Shown: positions 7,807 through 8,173 of the stretch, one piece after another
Layout: the number at the start of each line of letters is the position of its first letter
Numbering within the stretch: the stretch's first letter is position 1
Origin: Omnitrophica WOR_2 bacterium RIFCSPHIGHO2_01_FULL_52_10
Lineage (GTDB): Bacteria; Omnitrophota; Gorgyraeia; Zapsychrales; Zapsychraceae
DNA: 8,173 bases
Direction: 5' to 3'
Assembly: GCA_001805565.1 (NCBI GenBank)
Contig: MHGM01000012.1
Span: forward strand, 21,333 to 29,505
Program-made: the position numbers and the translations under genes
The notes under the pieces: generated by a model
What the model saw: the letters and a program-made list of their open reading frames with translations, nothing else
Told to the model about the DNA's origin: nothing
Database searches by the model: none

Positions 7807-7850
7807 AATTCGGCAGACGTCTGCCGAATTGCGACCGCGCGCTCGCAATT
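7807..7850. repeat. two 16-bp palindromes in AATT-flanked 20-bp phase
   Basis: AATT occurs at 7807, 7827 and 7847. The first interval is CGGCAGACGTCTGCCG, a perfect 16-bp palindrome (24 bp with its AATT flanks). The second is GCGACCGCGCGCTCGC, palindromic in seven of eight pairs. Each unit can fold into its own hairpin, but they share the middle AATT. There is no T run, so an ordinary terminator is not supported. A double operator, a REP-like element or a cruciform site is possible. Confidence 0.85.
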
Positions 7851-7889
7851 GGCCATTCAAGGAAGGACGTGTTTCTGGAGCATATAGAT

Positions 7890-8006
7890 TTATTTGCGTT
7901 TTTTTACCTGTTCCACTACCGCTGTCCTTTTCTGACTTTTAGCTTTGGCAACTGGCATAAATTTGCCTGTAATGGCGCTTCTTCCAATTTTAAATGTCCT
8001 TCCCAT
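7890..8006 (-). CDS. 38-residue basic protein of a small 'TGKF' family
   Basis: A short gene on the minus strand. Its start has a good Shine-Dalgarno (AAGGGAG, 8020-8014), 7 nt before the ATG at 8006. The product begins MGRTFKIGRSAITGKFMPV and ends in TAVVEQVKKRK. From memory, 'GR-x-A-x-TG-x-F-x-x-x-x-x-A' followed by 'T-x-x-E-x-x-K-K-K' is the pattern of a widespread family of 40-70 residue basic proteins, often carrying misleading names such as 'multidrug transporter', and seen in chromosomes and phages. Its function is unknown to me; there is no membrane segment or signal peptide. It is too short for common gene-length cut-offs. It lies downstream of a terminator hairpin that ends the partial gene from the right edge, so it needs its own promoter or read-through; I see no clear promoter. 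Confidence 0.68.
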   Translation of the reverse strand: MGRTFKIGRSAITGKFMPVAKAKSQKRTAVVEQVKKRK

Positions 8007-8027
8007 TATTTTGCTCCCTTCGTGTGT

Positions 8028-8060
8028 AATGAAAGGGGAGAGAGGCTATGCCTCTCTCCC
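8028..8060 (-). terminator. terminator hairpin after the right-edge partial gene
   Basis: GGGAGAGAGGC (8036-8046) and GCCTCTCTCCC (8050-8060) form a perfect 11-bp stem with a 3-nt loop. On the minus strand it begins 11 nt after the partial gene's stop codon and is followed by CTTTCATT, a modest U-rich tail. On the plus strand the following GTTGTTTATT is also T-rich, so it may work in both directions. Confidence 0.75.
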
Positions 8061-8071
8061 AGTGTTGTTTA

Positions 8072-8173
8072 TTAAGGATTCGTAATTGTTGTCTTTTTGT
8101 AGGCGTAAACATATCGAGTGCTATAGTCTCCACCACCAGTACCGCCATCGGTGCCGATAGTATTAATAAAGTA
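8072..8173 (-). CDS. C-terminal end of an unidentified protein (partial)
   Basis: The last 33 codons and TAA stop of a gene that enters from the right edge on the minus strand. The visible residues start YFINTIGTDGGTGGGDYSTR and end in YVYAYKKTTITNP. The stretch is Gly/Thr/Tyr-rich, with a short glycine run and an aromatic, strand-like segment (RYVYAYKK), which would suit an extracellular or surface structural protein such as a pilin-like C-terminus; this is a guess. The open frame, the stop codon and the terminator hairpin 11 nt later support a real gene end. Confidence 0.6.
   Translation of the reverse strand, partial: YFINTIGTDGGTGGGDYSTRYVYAYKKTTITNP

Noticed and set aside
7869..8075. 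68-residue open frame on the plus strand, rich in Phe and Cys
   Set aside because: It is antisense to the small minus-strand gene and runs through the terminator hairpin. It has no ribosome binding site and its composition fits a shadow frame.

Overview
The window comes from a bacterial chromosome with moderate to high GC. It carries ordinary housekeeping and stress genes and no mobile element. Nothing in it fixes the phylum. Sigma70-type promoters, an Nramp/Fur/Usp cluster, an A-type Fe-S carrier next to ThiC, and several apparently leaderless genes suggest an uncultured bacterium, possibly Gram-negative, of an Omnitrophota/PVC-like kind. That placement is a low-confidence inference.

Layout, left to right. 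(1) 1-70: a hairpin-forming inverted repeat built on a strict 7-nt period, just upstream of a short-chain dehydrogenase (71-1009, +). (2) 955-1605 (-): a glyoxalase II/ETHE1-like metallo-beta-lactamase-fold hydrolase, convergent with the dehydrogenase and overlapping its 3' end by 55 bp. (3) 1606-1674: back-to-back promoters so close to their start codons that both transcripts would be leaderless or nearly so. They serve the hydrolase and a membrane-anchored PsbP/Mog1-like protein (1675-2289, +). (4) 2325-2983: a thioredoxin-fold redox protein with a consensus sigma70 promoter, a strong ribosome binding site and a rho-independent terminator, so a self-contained monocistronic unit. (5) 2991-5280: a metal-homeostasis operon of Fur-family regulator, Nramp Mn/Fe transporter and universal stress protein, preceded by a 19-bp Fur-type dyad and a second, unrelated 26-bp palindrome. 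(6) 5312-7719: a probable leaderless operon of an A-type Fe-S carrier, thiC (ATGA overlap) and a small secreted basic protein. (7) 7720-8173: mostly non-coding on the plus strand, with two 16-bp palindromes separated by AATT in 20-bp phase. On the minus strand it holds an easily missed 38-codon gene with a good ribosome binding site, a strong terminator hairpin, and the C-terminal 33 codons of a gene entering from the right edge.

Functional themes. The Fur-Nramp-Usp operon looks like a self-regulated divalent-metal uptake unit. The carrier-thiC pair would link [4Fe-4S] delivery to the radical-SAM step of thiamine pyrimidine synthesis, without a visible TPP riboswitch. The least explained parts are the small structured DNA elements (1-70, 3014-3039, 7807-7850) and the two short proteins near the right end.
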